Part shown: positions 45,814 to 59,179 of the stretch, piece by piece
Position numbering within the stretch: position 1 is the stretch's first letter
Layout of the letters: every line of letters starts with the position of its first letter
Assembly: GCA_001465935.1 (NCBI GenBank)
Contig: LNKV01000046.1
Coordinates: 1 to 64,000, forward strand
Length of the DNA stretch: 64,000 bases
Source of the DNA: Clarireedia homoeocarpa
Taxonomy: Eukaryota > Ascomycota > Leotiomycetes > Helotiales > Rutstroemiaceae
Direction of reading: 5' to 3'
Notes under the pieces: model-generated
What the model was told of the DNA's origin: nothing
What the model saw: the letters and a program-made list of their open reading frames with translations, nothing else
Databases searched by the model: none
Position numbers and translations under genes: made by a program

Positions 45814-47945
45814 ATGACAGACGAAAAGTTAAATCCGACGGCGACGTCAACCTCAACTGCTGTATCAATGTCGTCGTATTCAGAGAACGAGAAGGAGAGA
45901 AGTACACATGCTGGTGTAGGGGGTGATCCCGAGAAAGACACTACCACCACATCGAATTCGAAAACTCCTTCAGTTCATGAAGAGCTTCAAAATGAATCTT
46001 CGCCGGTGGAATTAAAGAAGACGAAGAGTGCGAGGGAGGTGCAGGCAGAGGAGTTGCAGAGAATTAACACAAGTGCCGAGGGTGTGGAGTATCCCACCGG
46101 TATTAAGCTTGGCTTGATCAGTTTGGCATTGTGCTTGTCGGTGTTTTTGATGGCCTTGGTAAGTGTGAATTGTGTGAGGTGAAGCAAATAGGAACTTTAG
46201 AGGACTAACAGAAGTTTAGGACAATTCGATTATTGCTACAGCCATTCCGAAGATTACGGATCAATTCCATTCTCTGGATGATGTGGGATGGTATGGTTCT
46301 GCTTGTATGTTGATTTTCTTCTTCTTTCTATTCATGTCCTTTGAATTGGTGAGCTGGCGGGGCAATGTCTAAGACACATGTGTGTACATGCATTGTGCCA
46401 GAATGTTGAGTCCATTGAGAATACTACAAGTCATTCCTCACTGGCACCTCTATCCTAGGGCATATCAGCCAAACTATTTCTTCATAACTTCCATTCACTG
46501 ACTTGCATTCTTCAGACCTCCTAACTACCGCCTCCTTCCAACTTCTTTTCGGCAAATTCTACACCTACTTCTCTATCAAATGGGTCTACCTCACCGCTAT
46601 CTTCATCTTCGAACTCGGAAGTCTAGTCTGTGGTGTTGCACCGAATTCAATCGCATTGATCTGCGGTCGTGCAGTCGCAGGTCTAGGTTCTGCAGGTATA
46701 TTCTCCGGCGCGCTTATCATCGTAGCGTACTCCGTACCATTGGTGAAACGACCAATGTACACAGGTTTCATCGGAGCCATGTATGGTATTGCCTCCGTGG
46801 CTGGACCGTTACTCGGCGGTGTATTCACAGATAAAGCTACATGGAGGTATGTGCTACTGTCCAAACAAGATCTATCCTCGTGATGATAACTAACTTGGAA
46901 CAGATGGTGTTTCTACATTAACCTACCAATCGGAGCCATCACCATCTTAGTGATAATGTTCTTCTTCAAATCCCCTGAACGAGCAGCCGTTGCCGACCTC
47001 CCATGGAAAGAGCGAGTTAAGGAATTCGATCTCTTCGGGACCGCTGTCTTCATCCCCGCCATTGTATGTCTCCTCCTGGCCCTCACCTGGGGCGGAACCA
47101 AATACGCCTGGGGCAGTGGACGCATTATCGCGCTCTTCGTGATTTTTGGACTCCTTATCGCTGCTTTCATTGCCATTCAGTTCTGGAAGGGTGACAGCGC
47201 CACTGTTCCTCCCAAGCTCATGACACAACGAAGCATGTGGTCTGCTTCCTGGTTCACCTTCTGTCTAGGTTCTTACTTCCTCCTCCTGATCTACTATCTG
47301 CCAATCTGGTTCCAGGCCGTGAAAGGTGACTCCGCGGTTAAGTCCGGTATCTCGAACATCCCTATGCTGCTTACCCTTGTCTTGGTCTCCGTCTTCGCAG
47401 GCGTAGGCGTCACCACCATCGGTTACTATGCCCCGCTCATGATTGCCTCCTCAATCCTCTCCGCCATCGGCATTGGCCTCATCTACACCTTCAAACCCGA
47501 CACCAACCACTCCGCCTGGATTGGATACCAAGCTCTCGCTGGCATCGGCATCGGCCTCGGCATGCAGCAACCTCTCATCGCCGTGCAAACCGTCCTCGAT
47601 ATCTCTCAGGTCCCAATTGGCACCTCAGTCATCATCTTCTTGCAAACCCTCGGCGGCGCCCTCTTCGTCTCCATCGGCCAAAATGTATTCAGCAATAAAC
47701 TCGTGCAGAATCTGGCGAAAAATGTCCCCGGACTCGATCCCTCTATCGTGACAAATACGGGCGCGACGAGCATTCAGAAAACTATCGATAAGCAGTATTT
47801 GGCGGGCGTTACGCTGTCGTATAATGATGCGTTGACGGAGAGTTTCCTGGTCGCGGCTGTTATGGCGGCATTGACGATTATTGGGAGTGTGGCGATTGAG
47901 TGGAAGAGTGTTAAGGGGAAGAAGATTGAGATGGCTGCTGCGTAG
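45814..47945 (+). CDS. MFS exporter, 14-helix DHA2-type drug:H+ antiporter
   Basis: Exons 45814..46158, 46220..46304, 46516..46846 and 46904..47945 give 600 residues. A 90-residue hydrophilic serine/threonine-rich N terminus precedes helix 1 (GLISLALCLSVFLMALDNSI, with the conserved LDN). Motif C-like GPLLGGVFTDKATWRWCFYI and INLPIGAITILVIMFF identify the DHA2/TRI12-TOXA class. The remaining helices run to about residue 580. Such pumps export toxins, secondary metabolites or xenobiotics across the plasma membrane. No biosynthetic genes adjoin it, so the cargo is unknown. The second intron (211 nt) is longer than usual. The start ATG at 45814 lies in a long T/A-rich leader. Confidence 0.93.
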
Positions 47946-48562
47946 ATAATGTGATGGAAAGGGAATTGTGTTTAGGTTGTGTTGATGGTTTGTATTATAC
48001 CCCTCTTTCTTCGGCGTTTTACTCTGTCTTTGCATTTTCATCATGGGGGATAATGGCACACACTACTCTTTAGTGTATTAGAGCTTGCATGATTGTGGGG
48101 TATACGATTTCGTATGTATTAACTGTATTTTGTGTGGTTTTTGGTGGGTGGGGGAATTCATTGCATTGCATTGCATTGGGCTGGAGATGCAAGTACAGAT
48201 AAATGAGATGTGTATATATAGGGAGAGAATGCAGAGCGGGACAGAGCAGGATAGCTTGTGCGCAGATAGTGAAGGAGTAATAATGAGGGCGATGATGATC
48301 ATGATGATGTTGAGGAGAAGGAGGCCTGAAAACAAACTCTACTTAGTTATTCATATATACTTGCATAAATGGTATATCTTTTTTAATGATCTTTTAAGAT
48401 TTCTGTTTGAATATGAAGTTTGAGGTTCTAGATGAAATGACACATACAGTAGATGAGTGAACAGTGCTGGAGTTAAGTCTCCCCACCGGCATCCATATGT
48501 ATACAACAATGTAAATGGCACCTCTGATATGGAGATCATTTCAGACTCAGATAGGTTAAGTT
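47946..48562. other. intergenic, no gene seen
   Basis: 3' region of the MFS gene. A short TGCAT tandem lies at about 48161-48178. Frames at 48085-48539 are unsupported. Confidence 0.5.
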
Positions 48563-49534
48563 TGTCGGAAAGTGCTTAGTCATTATCTCGGTTCATCAAT
48601 TATAAATGTCTCATCTTATGCAGTGTAGCAACTTAGTCTTTAATAATATCATATATATTCATAGTTCCAATCATATCTCCTCCATTTCTGACAGGTTATA
48701 GCCCGGTCGACGCTCAATTCAGTCCATATATCAACTCTTATTATCCATATCATTCAAATCAACTCACAACGTTGCCGTCGCCCAAATCCCAAATCCCCAT
48801 CCCACTTATCTTCAAGACATACCCATATATAAAAAAAATATATATATATTTTTTCACTCACCTATTCTACTTCATACTACAGCAATGGCACCCATCGCTT
48901 CCAAGTATGTTCCCACCAAATAGGGCTCAGTTCTCGTCTTCAATGGAGAGAACTGGAACTCCTTCAAGACCTCCTGTATGCTCGCTTTTGCAGCAGCTCA
49001 TTGTCTCAACATTGTTGAGGGAACCGAACAAGAACCCGATGCAACAAATCAACGTGGCAACGCTGTACGCATTGCCGATTATAAGAAGCGTCTTGGACAC
49101 GCTATTTCTATTCTCAGCTCCTCGATCGCGGAGCAATGCCTTCCTGACATGCTCGTGTAGGCGATGTTCGGGGCATGTGGGAAGCACTTAGGAAGCATGA
49201 CTTGTCCATCCATCCCCAATTCATTGCTGAGATCCGACACAAGTTCCATGATACGAAGTTTGACCCGAAAACCCAGACGCTTCGTTCCTTTGTCGACGAA
49301 CTACGTCGACTCCAAAGACTCGCCGACAACGACATTTGTAAATTGATTTGAATGATGCGAATTGATATCTGAATTGATTTGAGCGTCGACCGGGCTCATA
49401 ACCTGTTAGAGATAGAAGAGATAACTTTGGATTTATGAATATGTATATTATTATTAAAGTCTAAGTTGCTACACTGTGTAGGATAGGTTATTTATAATTG
49501 GTGAACCGAGATGATGACTAAGCACTTTCCGACA
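48563..49534 (+). mobile_element. decayed Copia-type gag fragment between inverted LTR-like arms
   Basis: Outer arms at about 48563-48771 and 49330-49534 are inverted copies, both beginning TGTCGGAAAGTGCTTAGTCA when read inward, with scattered substitutions. Between them, from ATG 48885, lies a gag-like frame: FNGENWNSFKTSCMLAFAAA, then (after one frameshift near 49160) MWEALRKHDLSIHPQF and LRSFVDELRRLQRLADNDI. This is the UBN2/Copia gag pattern. It is broken by an in-frame TAG at codon 13, another TAG near 49158 and the frameshift, and it runs directly into the right arm. No protease, integrase or reverse transcriptase is present. Flanks show no clear target duplication. Confidence 0.75.
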
Positions 49535-50036
49535 ATTGTAAGCCGGGAGAGTGATATGATATTTTGTAGCTAGGTCTTTGTAATTTCAATTTTTACTCGA
49601 CAAAACTGCACTAGCTCCTTTCCCTCAAATTAATGCCTAGAAGACTGCCGATTAGTCCGCCAGCACTTGCCGCCGGGGTGTACCCTCGATAGTGCTAGAT
49701 TTTGGATATATATTTTCAATCAAAGAACGTCGTTAAGAAGCAAGATCCCACCACGTGATAGCGTGCTCTGCACTAACCATGATTGAAAATTGGCGTTCAA
49801 TTGAATGACGCGTCAATGTTGACGGCCACAAACAATTTGATTCATTGAATGCAATTTCGTTCTCCAAAACAACACACGATTATCGATAGCATTCACTTCA
49901 CTTCTGTTCTGCATACGCCAAAAATGAAAAGCATATGCCATCCGCACGCCGTTTGACGCCGTATCGAATTGAGCTCGTATGAACAAGCCCATAGCAGGAT
50001 TCAACCGCGTCAAGCTTGACCCGGCGATCTACAAGT
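49535..50036. promoter_or_regulatory. SRS2 upstream region
   Basis: 500 bp between the retroelement relic and the helicase start, so it should carry the promoter. No gene is seen. Confidence 0.4.
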
Positions 50037-53000
50037 ATGACGGCAGATGGCATCCTGGCAGGTCTCAATGCTTCGCAGAGAGATGCGGTGTCATCGCAAG
50101 CAGATACACTGGCTATTTTGGCTGGGCCAGGGAGTGGGAAGACACATACTTTAACCTCACGAACTGCTTGGTTACTACAGCAAGGACTTCAGCCATGGAA
50201 TATAATCGTAGCAACATTCACGGTCAAGGCAGCGAGGGAGATGAAGGAAAGAATTGGAAAGTTGATTGGGAACGGCCTCGAATCCAAATTAATCCTGGGA
50301 ACTTTTCATAGCATTTCACGGCGATACCTAGCGCGATACGGACATCTGATTGGGATACGGAAAGACTTTGGAATCGCCGATAGTGCCGACTCTTTGGCAA
50401 TTATCAAAAGAATTGTGAAACGAAATAATCTCATGATCGACCCAAAGGTGGCTAGGTCGCGTATAAGTACATTAAAAGCGAAGGGGGCTGATCATTCAAG
50501 CAACATTTCCGAGAAGGTCAAGAAGTCGGTGGACACGCAAGAGTTCGAAATCGTTTATGAGGAATACCAAGCTGCCCTGGAACGATCAAATCTTCTTGAC
50601 TATGACGATCTACTCGTTCAGTGTGTTGAGCTTCTACGGCAACATCCATCATGCGTCTCCAACATAGAAGCGGTGTTGATTGATGAATTTCAAGACACAA
50701 ATATTGTGCAATTTGATCTCATGAGGCTTTTCGCAGCGCAGCGAAAACGCATCACCATTGTTGGCGATCCCGATCAGAGTATCTATGGCTTTCGTGCCGC
50801 TGAAATAAAGAACTATAAACGCATGCTTCGGCAGTATCCAGATACTGTAACAATTCCTCTAGAAGAGAATTATCGATCCTCAGGCGCAATCCTTCTCACT
50901 TCCTTGAATGTCATCGAACAAGACTCTTCGAGAATTGCGAAATCTCTGCTACCTACACATACAGTTGGTACCCGACCTGTTCTACGCAGGCTTGCGACTG
51001 CCCAAAAGGAAGCAGATTGGATTATTGCGGAGATACAAAGATCCATGGGTATGACTGGAGAACTGTTAGACTTGAACGATTTTGCTATCTTGCTCCGATC
51101 TGCAGCTCTTTCTCGTGTGATCGAAAGTGCATTGGGCCGCGCCGGTATTGCATATCGTATGGTTGGTGAGTTCTCCACTCCTTTACCCCTATTCCTGGAA
51201 TCTTTTAATTTTCTGTGTCTGGCATTTTGGATATCAAAATTCTTGAATGTATACTAAGATTGATAGGTGGGCTTCGCTTCTATGATCGTGTTGAGGTAAA
51301 GACTATACTAGACTACCTTCGAGTCATCAATCAGCCCGACAACAACGATGCTTTGGCAAGAATCATTAACACACCCTCGAGACGGATTGGCGAGGCTACC
51401 ATCAAGTCACTACTAGAAGAAGCCGAACAAGCCAAAATCACACTTTGGGCACTGATACTAGGAGCAGTGCAAGGAAAACCTATGACTAAAACCAAACTGA
51501 CCAAGGCTGTTGAACAGAATATTTCAGTCTTCGTCAATATCATTCTGAGTGCCCAGAAGAAGATCGCTGATCCGTCAGGCCAACAAAACTCAATTGCAAA
51601 GATCATACAATTTGTGGTGGAAAAGACATCCTATGAAAAGTGGCTGGAAGAGCACCATGCGGATGTGCACAAAGCACGTTGGGATAACGTGAAAGAATTA
51701 ATTACTCAAGCCTCGGATTTCCAGAGTCTGATATCTAATGGCCTCGAGGACGAATCACTTCCTGAGATTGAAGGCTTGGAGCAACGGGATGCTTCCGATT
51801 CACTATCTCGGTTTCTAGCCAATGTGGCACTAGCTTCAGAAGTGCGCAAAGAGGAAGACGAAGCCAGTAGCACACCACAAGTTACCATATCTACAATTCA
51901 CGCTGCTAAAGGATTAGAGTGGCCAGTAGTATTCATTCCCGCCGCCTACCAAGGGTCTATTCCTCATTCCAGAGCCGAGGACACTGACGAAGAGAGAAGG
52001 CTGCTGTATGTAGCCATGACTAGAGCAAAAGCCCTTCTTTACCTCAGTTATCCTTTGAAGAATTCCCTGGGTGAGCAGACAACAATGTGTCCGTTTCTAA
52101 CTGCGCGGACACTGATTCCTCTGTTGGATCAAAGAGGTCCATCACTGGGCTCAAGGGTGGTTCAGTCTCTTTCTCAGATTCTCCGCAGGTCACTCCCATC
52201 AATGGAATCGATCATGCAGTCTTCCACCCGCCTTGAACTTGCCGAAGATATATATTATCCTCTGGATGCAGAAGAAGATAAGGAGGATGAGTCAAGATGG
52301 AATGGTAGTAATGGAAATCCCACTTTCACCATGGGTCAACGGTTACCAAAACGCCGGCGGACGGAAACACACGAACCAGGAAATGTGTCGAGCTCGCTTT
52401 ACAATGTCACTCCAACTACAACCATGGACATGGCATCCAGATTTACGTCAAACACTGGGTTCATGAGTGCTGGGTCTCATCTTAAGATTCTTGCTGAGCA
52501 AACACCAAATCAAACGATCGCTGAGGTTAATCCTAAGCGCCATCAAGTAGCGGTAACCGCCAAGAATCTTGCTAAGGCACGTAAAGGCGTGTCCGAAAAT
52601 CAGGGAACGCTCCTAGGCTTTCTTGGAAAACCGGAACCTCCAAAGTACAATAAGCAGGAATCAACCAATCCAGAGGTCGAAAGAGCGAAATTTAATGCCG
52701 ATTTGCATAGGCCCCGAAACAATGGTTCATGCGAAGACATGCGCCCTCCAGCACTACCGCATAAGGAAGATATCACACTACCGACCCTTCTAGGGGCACA
52801 TCGTCCAGGGGCATCTGCGCCATTACTTCGCCCAGGTAGCATTCAGAGTCAAGTAACTCAGAAAGATGATTATATCTTTTTATCCAGCTCGCCACCATCA
52901 GCGAAGCAGCCTATCCGCCATATCGAGCCTGATCCGGTAGCTTCGTCTCCAGGCCTGACGGCCAAACCAGCGATTATTTCCTTAGTCCGGCCTGCTAGAA

Positions 53001-53140
53001 CACTACATACCACGAGCATGTCCTTAGCACAAGGAGCACCCACCACGAAAAAGACACTTGGAGTGAAACGAAGCATGAATGGCTGGTCCAACCGACAGAC
53101 TCAGCCATTTGTACCCCCAACTATGAAGAAACGCAATTAA
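50037..53140 (+). CDS. SRS2: ATP-dependent 3'-5' DNA helicase SRS2 (UvrD/Rep family)
   Basis: Exons 50037..51165 and 51267..53140 encode 1000 residues. The start is ATG 50037 (MTADGILAGLNASQRDAVSS), placing the Q motif at residues 10-18. All superfamily-1A motifs are visible: Walker A LAGPGSGKTHTLTSR (28-42), ATFTVKAAREMKERI (Ia), VLIDEFQDTN (II), IVGDPDQSIYGFRAAE (III), EENYRSSGAIL (IV), ISTIHAAKGLEWPVVF (V) and ERRLLYVAMTRAKALL (VI). The C-terminal 300 residues are disordered and basic, ending PPTMKKRN. In yeast Srs2 strips Rad51 from ssDNA and restrains recombination; the Neurospora counterpart is MUS-50. It acts in the nucleus. Confidence 0.95.
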
Positions 53141-56099
53141 TGATAAGCACCAGTAACGTATTGGCGGGGACGATACGTCTGGATAAGGTTTTAATGTACA
53201 ATTATAAGTAGGGTGGCAACAATACCCGCCCCCAATCACCGTCCCGGAATTACCTGATGATCTCCAGGATGTTGGTTATATCAGGATAGCCATTAATGAA
53301 CGATATGACCATAAAATGGTCTGACCTTGTGTCAAAGTCACATTGACTATCAGAACACTGCAATGTGGCAACCATGTTCGGTTCATCTTGTATCACATGT
53401 TCCTCGCTTCACGGCCGTTCTCCATCGTCGTTGAAGATTCCTGCGTTGTGTGCCACTACATGATTTGTGGGGTACATGCCAACCATGCAATAAGCTGCAG
53501 CCACAAGTGTGACAGTAGATAGGTGTCGGCGGGATTCAGCAAATCATAACTTTTACCACAAATTGGTAGCCTTTGGACCTGATATGTGGGTTTTATAACA
53601 ACGGAAAAATAACCATTAAAGGACCAACATACCATCTCATGTGATTGGGAATTGCTCGTAAGCAGGGATCGGAAAATGCGGGATTCATCAGGAACCGTCC
53701 TTGATTGTTTAATAACCTGTCATTCATAGTGGTCGTGAAACTTAGTTTATACTGCCACATAGAAATTTTCTTGGCTTTCTGCGCACGATCGTATTTCAGG
53801 TCTCCTATTCCTTTCGCATCTTAGATCCGCATTGGAAACCGAATCATGATTGTTAAACACTATTATGCGTTGAGGCTTTGAGCTGAGGGTCACATTGGAG
53901 AGGGCACTAATGAAGTAGGTGAGATATAGCTCAACGCATAATAAACTTATATCTCGCAGTCTTTAAAACTTGCTATAGGACCCGGTTGGATATTCAGGCT
54001 GTCTTCATCCTCTGATGCGCACGGAAGCCGATAGTGTGCAGGTTCAGTATATGTATGTTGCTGTAGCCAAACTCTCTCTGCTCTAGGTTTCAGGCGATCA
54101 GGAGTGTCTACGCAGCTTGTGTATTCTATCTGTATGAAAGCGCCAATTACTACCAGCTTTCAACCCTCCCTTTGCAGCCAGAGGTCAGCGAGACGTCACT
54201 GGATAGTAGTAGCCTGTCCAAATTTCTCGTACGATCTATCCTGCAATACTGCATTTTCTTCATGATGCGCAAACTGACGCCTCACACCCTAGTCTGATCA
54301 ACGAATGCTCTTCCGCACAAAACCCAAAGTACACCGGTATTGGTGACAGTCTGCGCTTAGCTCTATCAGGAATCCAAATACATTAAAAAAAAATCCACGC
54401 CCAAATCTTCTTGCATCTGCGAGTATCACAGTATGACGCGGGTCAGTTTCGCACAGTGGGGCTGGGAATGCTGCGTCGTAGGTGCCCAACACAAAACGGA
54501 GAAAACCCCAAGATAAACGAAAAGCTAACTTTTTACCAATAACAAAGTGTTACTTGCACAATATTCAATGCAAGACTACGTGTAGTAACTGTGGACATGA
54601 CATATGTGGCGAGTGTAAGGCAGTGTAAGATCATTTTCTTCCTCTTGAGCCCAAACACCCGCGAAAGATCCAAGGAAGGATGGATGAAGGATCCTAACCG
54701 ATGATTCATTTTCTCGCGCTAAATTTCTCTTTTCGTTCCTCGCCTAAGGCAACGCCATCATCGACCCTGCAGCAGAAACCGTTTTCCCCAAGCTATGTCA
54801 TGTTGGCCTACCAGCCATGCATCTGCAGCTTCCGAATTCTGCCCGCCAGGGAACCAGCATGGGCAGCGCCAGCATGAGCAGCGTGTGCATGGGTGTTGGG
54901 ATGTGGGCTTCGGGTTTACGATTAACCTTATAGGGATGAACCGCAGTCTCTGAGCTTTCCATAAGACATCTTTGTCGGTCTAAGATACCCTTGCGAGCTC
55001 GAGGACCAGTCAACTAAGAGAGCGCCCAGCAACATGAAATACACAAGGGATGGGACGTTTAGAACGATCGGTCATTGGGATGAATCAAAGGGTGGATGTT
55101 CATAAGCCTCTGGGTCACAACCATAATTCTCTGGAATTGAACAAGCCAGGACTGAAGCGACCAAACCAATGGGTGCGAGGTTTTTTGCCGCTGAGCCAGA
55201 AGGTAAGGTCGAAAACTCGAGATTGAAGGGGGTTTAAGGTTTAAGCGCGCTGTTGGTAGGCTGCATGTTTGAGGAGTGTTTGTACGGGGTGCATCGGCGA
55301 AGTGGCGGGCACCAGGCAGGCTGAAAACTACGCGGGATTTAACGTGGGACCCATATTTTGCCCCATTCTTCAAAAACCTGTCCATCTATCTACTACCCCC
55401 ATAGATAGACAAAATGAAAGTTAATCCAACCTTCTCTCGATTACCTGATCAAGGAAAGATTAAGCCATTTCACTTCTTCAATCTATGGATGATACAGCCT
55501 TAGCTTCGGTGTTACCCCTAACCCAGATCAATCGTCTAGCTACTCTACTAACTTATCTAAGGAATTGTAAATCTTACATGCTCCGCACACACCTCCTTAA
55601 CCTTGTACTCTGACAATGTTCTTACTCATCCTCCCTGGGTTCAATGCGTGCGATAAATCTCCCTCTCCATAAGACAGAGCGGCTAGATGAACAGAGATGG
55701 CCACATCTAGTAGCAGATTAACTTCCGTACTCGTTTGCTCCCAGCTCATATCTGCTCCCCAAAACCCCATCCCTGACGGACCTAGCCCACTGGATACTGG
55801 ATACTGATCCGGACCCAGTACTAGTACTGACTGGGTAAACCAAGGTCTCCGACATTCCTACACATGTACTTCCGCAAGGCCTCCTAGTCGACACAAGTAA
55901 AGAGCTCAACATTGGCACTGTTTCTTACTTCCCTTTAGCCAAGTCAAGGTGTTGGTCTTGCGTCGGAAGGAGCAAAACCCCGGACACTGAAAGGACGTAT
56001 CCCCACAATAACTTCATTGCGCAAAGAAACCAAGAATCGATTCTATCTCGTACTTTAACGTCCAACGTTCCACCTTCCCACCGCAATGGTTCGGTCAAG
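53141..56099. other. 3-kb intergenic region without supported genes
   Basis: Short frames (54298-54492, 54798-55013, 55059-55385, 55718-55918, all minus) have no domains or join signals. A 14-bp perfect inverted repeat (TATTATGCGTTGAG) lies at 53861-53874/53930-53943. The right end is the promoter and leader of the dual-finger regulator. Confidence 0.5.
53861..53943. repeat. small inverted-repeat element, 14-bp arms
   Basis: TATTATGCGTTGAG at 53861-53874 and its exact inverse at 53930-53943, spanning 83 bp with no frame. Confidence 0.6.
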
Positions 56100-58674
56100 A
56101 TGGAGGCTCAAAGCCTATCCGAGTGTAACGTTTGCTCGAAGAAATTCCAGCGAAAAGCACATCTACTAAGACATCAGCAACAACGTACGTACATTGCCTC
56201 TTCTCTAACGCTTCAATCTTCAATCTGCCGTCGCGGTCGTGATTAATGCGGATGCCGAAGTTCGACCGGCCAGGGAAAACGAAAAGAAAAAAATGTTCTA
56301 ACGTGAATATTCTTAGATTCGGGAGTACGACCATACAGTTGTATATTTTGTTCTAAAACATTTAAACGCAGGCAAGTTTAAATACCCGAGATGTTACACG
56401 GATCCCAGACTCCCATTCTACAAAGCTTCCTAACGGCCAACCCATATGCTAACGAGCGGCGCAGTGATGTTCTCAGGGACCATTTTAGCAGATGCGAGCT
56501 GCGCGGATCTAACGCAATCCCCAATTCCTTGGATCGAGGTCGCAAGAGACATGCCTGCGACGAATGCAGCAGGTTGAAGGTCAAATGCGATAATAATACA
56601 CCTTGTTCAAAATGCAAGGAATTTGGCAGAGTTTGTCAAAGGGCCAGAGCTCCAAGTATATTTTCCACCATGCGCAGAGAATATCTTACCCAATGTGCTG
56701 ATCTCAAATAGGTTCCTCCAAAGCTTCGACGAGCCCGTCACCTAAACTGCCCGCTCCTCAGTCCTTGACTCCTCCTTCTACCACACCTGAGCCTTCGTCC
56801 GACCGGAATTCAATTGGCTTCCTTTTGAACTGCCCGAATGAGCAAGACTTTATGCATGAATTCCCCAAGGCTCCTACCCTGAGCCCAAAATCCGGCATCG
56901 TTGAATACGCAAATCTCTCCCCACCAAGGATGAACATTGAGCCATGGCTAGGTGGTGTGATGAATGGGAATGTATCGAGTTATGGATACAGCGGAAACAT
57001 GGATGTCGATCCAAATCTTATCGACAGTCTCGCGAATCTGGAATTCGAAACGTTTGAGCGCCAACGCCAGATACAAGGCTGGCAATTTCCCGAGGGCAAT
57101 GTTACTTCTTGGTTCGAATCTAATGATTCATTCTACACTCGCAACATCTTGGAGCAACGGGCTTTCGACATAAGGGAAAAGCTGAGATATGCTGCTTCCA
57201 CGCAAAGTATGCCGAATGTTCTTACGAAGGAGATGATTGACTCGATTGAGCTGATTAAGGCCGATACTATTGCTTCGTTTACTAGTTTGTACTTCAAGCA
57301 TTGGCATCATCATGCGCCTATGGTTCATAAAGCTTCTTACAACCCATGTACAGCTGCGTTACCGTTGGTGCTTTCTATCATGAGCTTGGGCGGAATGGTA
57401 ATTCCTCTCGGCACATTCTTACATCACAAAGTGGGGACTGACTGTGTTTCTAGTACTCCAAGGTCCCTGAGGAGGTGGGCAAACTGAAGTATCTCTTCGA
57501 TGCAATCGAAAGCTACATATTCTCGATCCCGGGCATAAACGACGAGTATGATCTACCTGGTCGGACATATATTAAACGCGGAGAAGATGCGTCGCAAGAG
57601 TGGCAGCAATACCAACTTGAAGAGTTTCAGGGCGCGTACCTTCTAATTGTCTTACAATACTGGTCAGGAAATGAAATTGCACGGTCTCGAGTTAGGCAAC
57701 AGAGATTCTCCCGGCTGATTTCCGTAAGTTGGACATTATTCTTGTTTCCGATTTCCGTAAGAGTAAGACTTTACCCCTAACAAAATTTCGGCAGATATAT
57801 CGCTGTTTGGGATTACAGCGTGTACAGCATGCACCAGGATTTATGATAAAAGATCAGCATTCGTTCATAACGTGGATCCGAAAAGAATCTTTCATCCGGT
57901 AAGTTCCATCTCCCTCTTGCTCTCCACTCTTCTAAAGCGGAGAAGACCCGCGACGCTACTGTACGGAGTACACATAATACGAAGCCTGGGTGCTGACTTG
58001 CATGTCCGTGTGTCATAGCACGGCTACGCTGATGATGATGCTTGATAATGCCTTTGCCATTTTTAATAATCTGGCACCTCGTCTTCAATGGGCTGAAATC
58101 GATCTGCCGTTTCCTAGCGATGACCAGTATTTTAAGGCTGCGAAATACGATGATTTGAGGAATCATTCGGGCTTTCCGATATCAAAAATGAAGATCAAGG
58201 ATGCGTTCATGTTGTTGTTTTCTCCCGTGGATATCGCGGATAGAGGTCTTTTGCCCTTGCGGGGTGGGAATCTTACAGTACTTGATATGCAAATGCTCAT
58301 GCATGGTATGTCTTTCCTTCTGTCCTATCTCCTATCTCCGATATCATTACTAATCCTTACCTGCAGCTCTCTACGTTCATGTATGGACTTCCACCTTCTG
58401 CAACCCATTAGTGCATCTCCCCACAACCTCAATACCATCTCTCGTGGCACCATTCAAACTCGCCTTGCGCAATTGGAGAGCGGTCTGGGATGAGATCAAA
58501 GGTTCAGCGGATAAAGAAGAATGGAAGAAGTTGGGATTTCAGAAAACGGCAGAAGCGTATTTTGATGCGGTGGAGGCGCTTTTGAAGGTTTTTGAAAAAA
58601 GAAATGGAATTTTCGAGCCGATTCCGAGTGATTGTGAGAAGGGTGAACATTTGAAGAGGTTACTGAGTCTTTGA
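56100..58674 (+). CDS. transcription factor with two C2H2-type fingers plus a Zn2Cys6 cluster
   Basis: Exons 56100..56184, 56317..56371, 56465..56655, 56712..57397, 57454..57723, 57795..57898, 58019..58305 and 58367..58674 total 1986 nt (661 residues). The first finger is ECNVCSKKFQRKAHLLRH. The second is YSCIFCSKTFKR joined to SDVLRDHFSRC (a C2HC form). A Zn2Cys6 cluster HACDECSRLKVKCDNNTPC, SKCKEFGRVC follows at about residues 75-105. A linker rich in serine and proline leads to a fungal_trans-like region (SFTSLYFKHWHHHAPMVHKA, GAYLLIVLQYWSG, SFITWIRKESFIR). Proteins combining both finger classes form a known ascomycete group. The target is unknown. The intron inside the second finger uses a GC donor (AG|GCAAGT at 56372). 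Confidence 0.85.
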
Positions 58675-59154
58675 GGAGCCGATGCGTGTGGTATGTAATG
58701 AGTGTTTTCTTGGATAGAAGGAAATTGGGGGTTGTATATACAGGGCGCAGAGACATAAAGGGTTATTTGGATTGATATGAGGAATTTTACATAGCTGCGG
58801 GTTAAGGTATTCTTTACTCGAGGGATCTGGTTATACGGTACGGGGTGCTCGTTCATGGACAGTTAGCATGATTGCACACATGGAAGGTCGGATTGGAGCT
58901 TAAGGGAGTTCGGATTACGATTTTCGCATGATACACAGTTTTAGATACCACAGCAATTCTTATCTGACAGAAATATACTTTGCTCTTTATCATTCATTAC
59001 TTTTGCATAAATATCTTGATGCTTGGGATAGTGGGTAGGTAGGTAGGTCGTACTCGTTTAAGTCGAGCGAGTGGTAAGGCTGGGAAATCTCCATTTGTCT
59101 TGCTTTAAATAACACAACGGCCGTTTTAGAACAGAGACAGAGACAGAGCCACGG

Positions 59155-59179
59155 AAAAAAAAAAAAAAAAAAAAAAAAA
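59155..59179. repeat. A-homopolymer
   Basis: 25 consecutive A after GAGACAGAGCCACGG. Confidence 0.95.
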
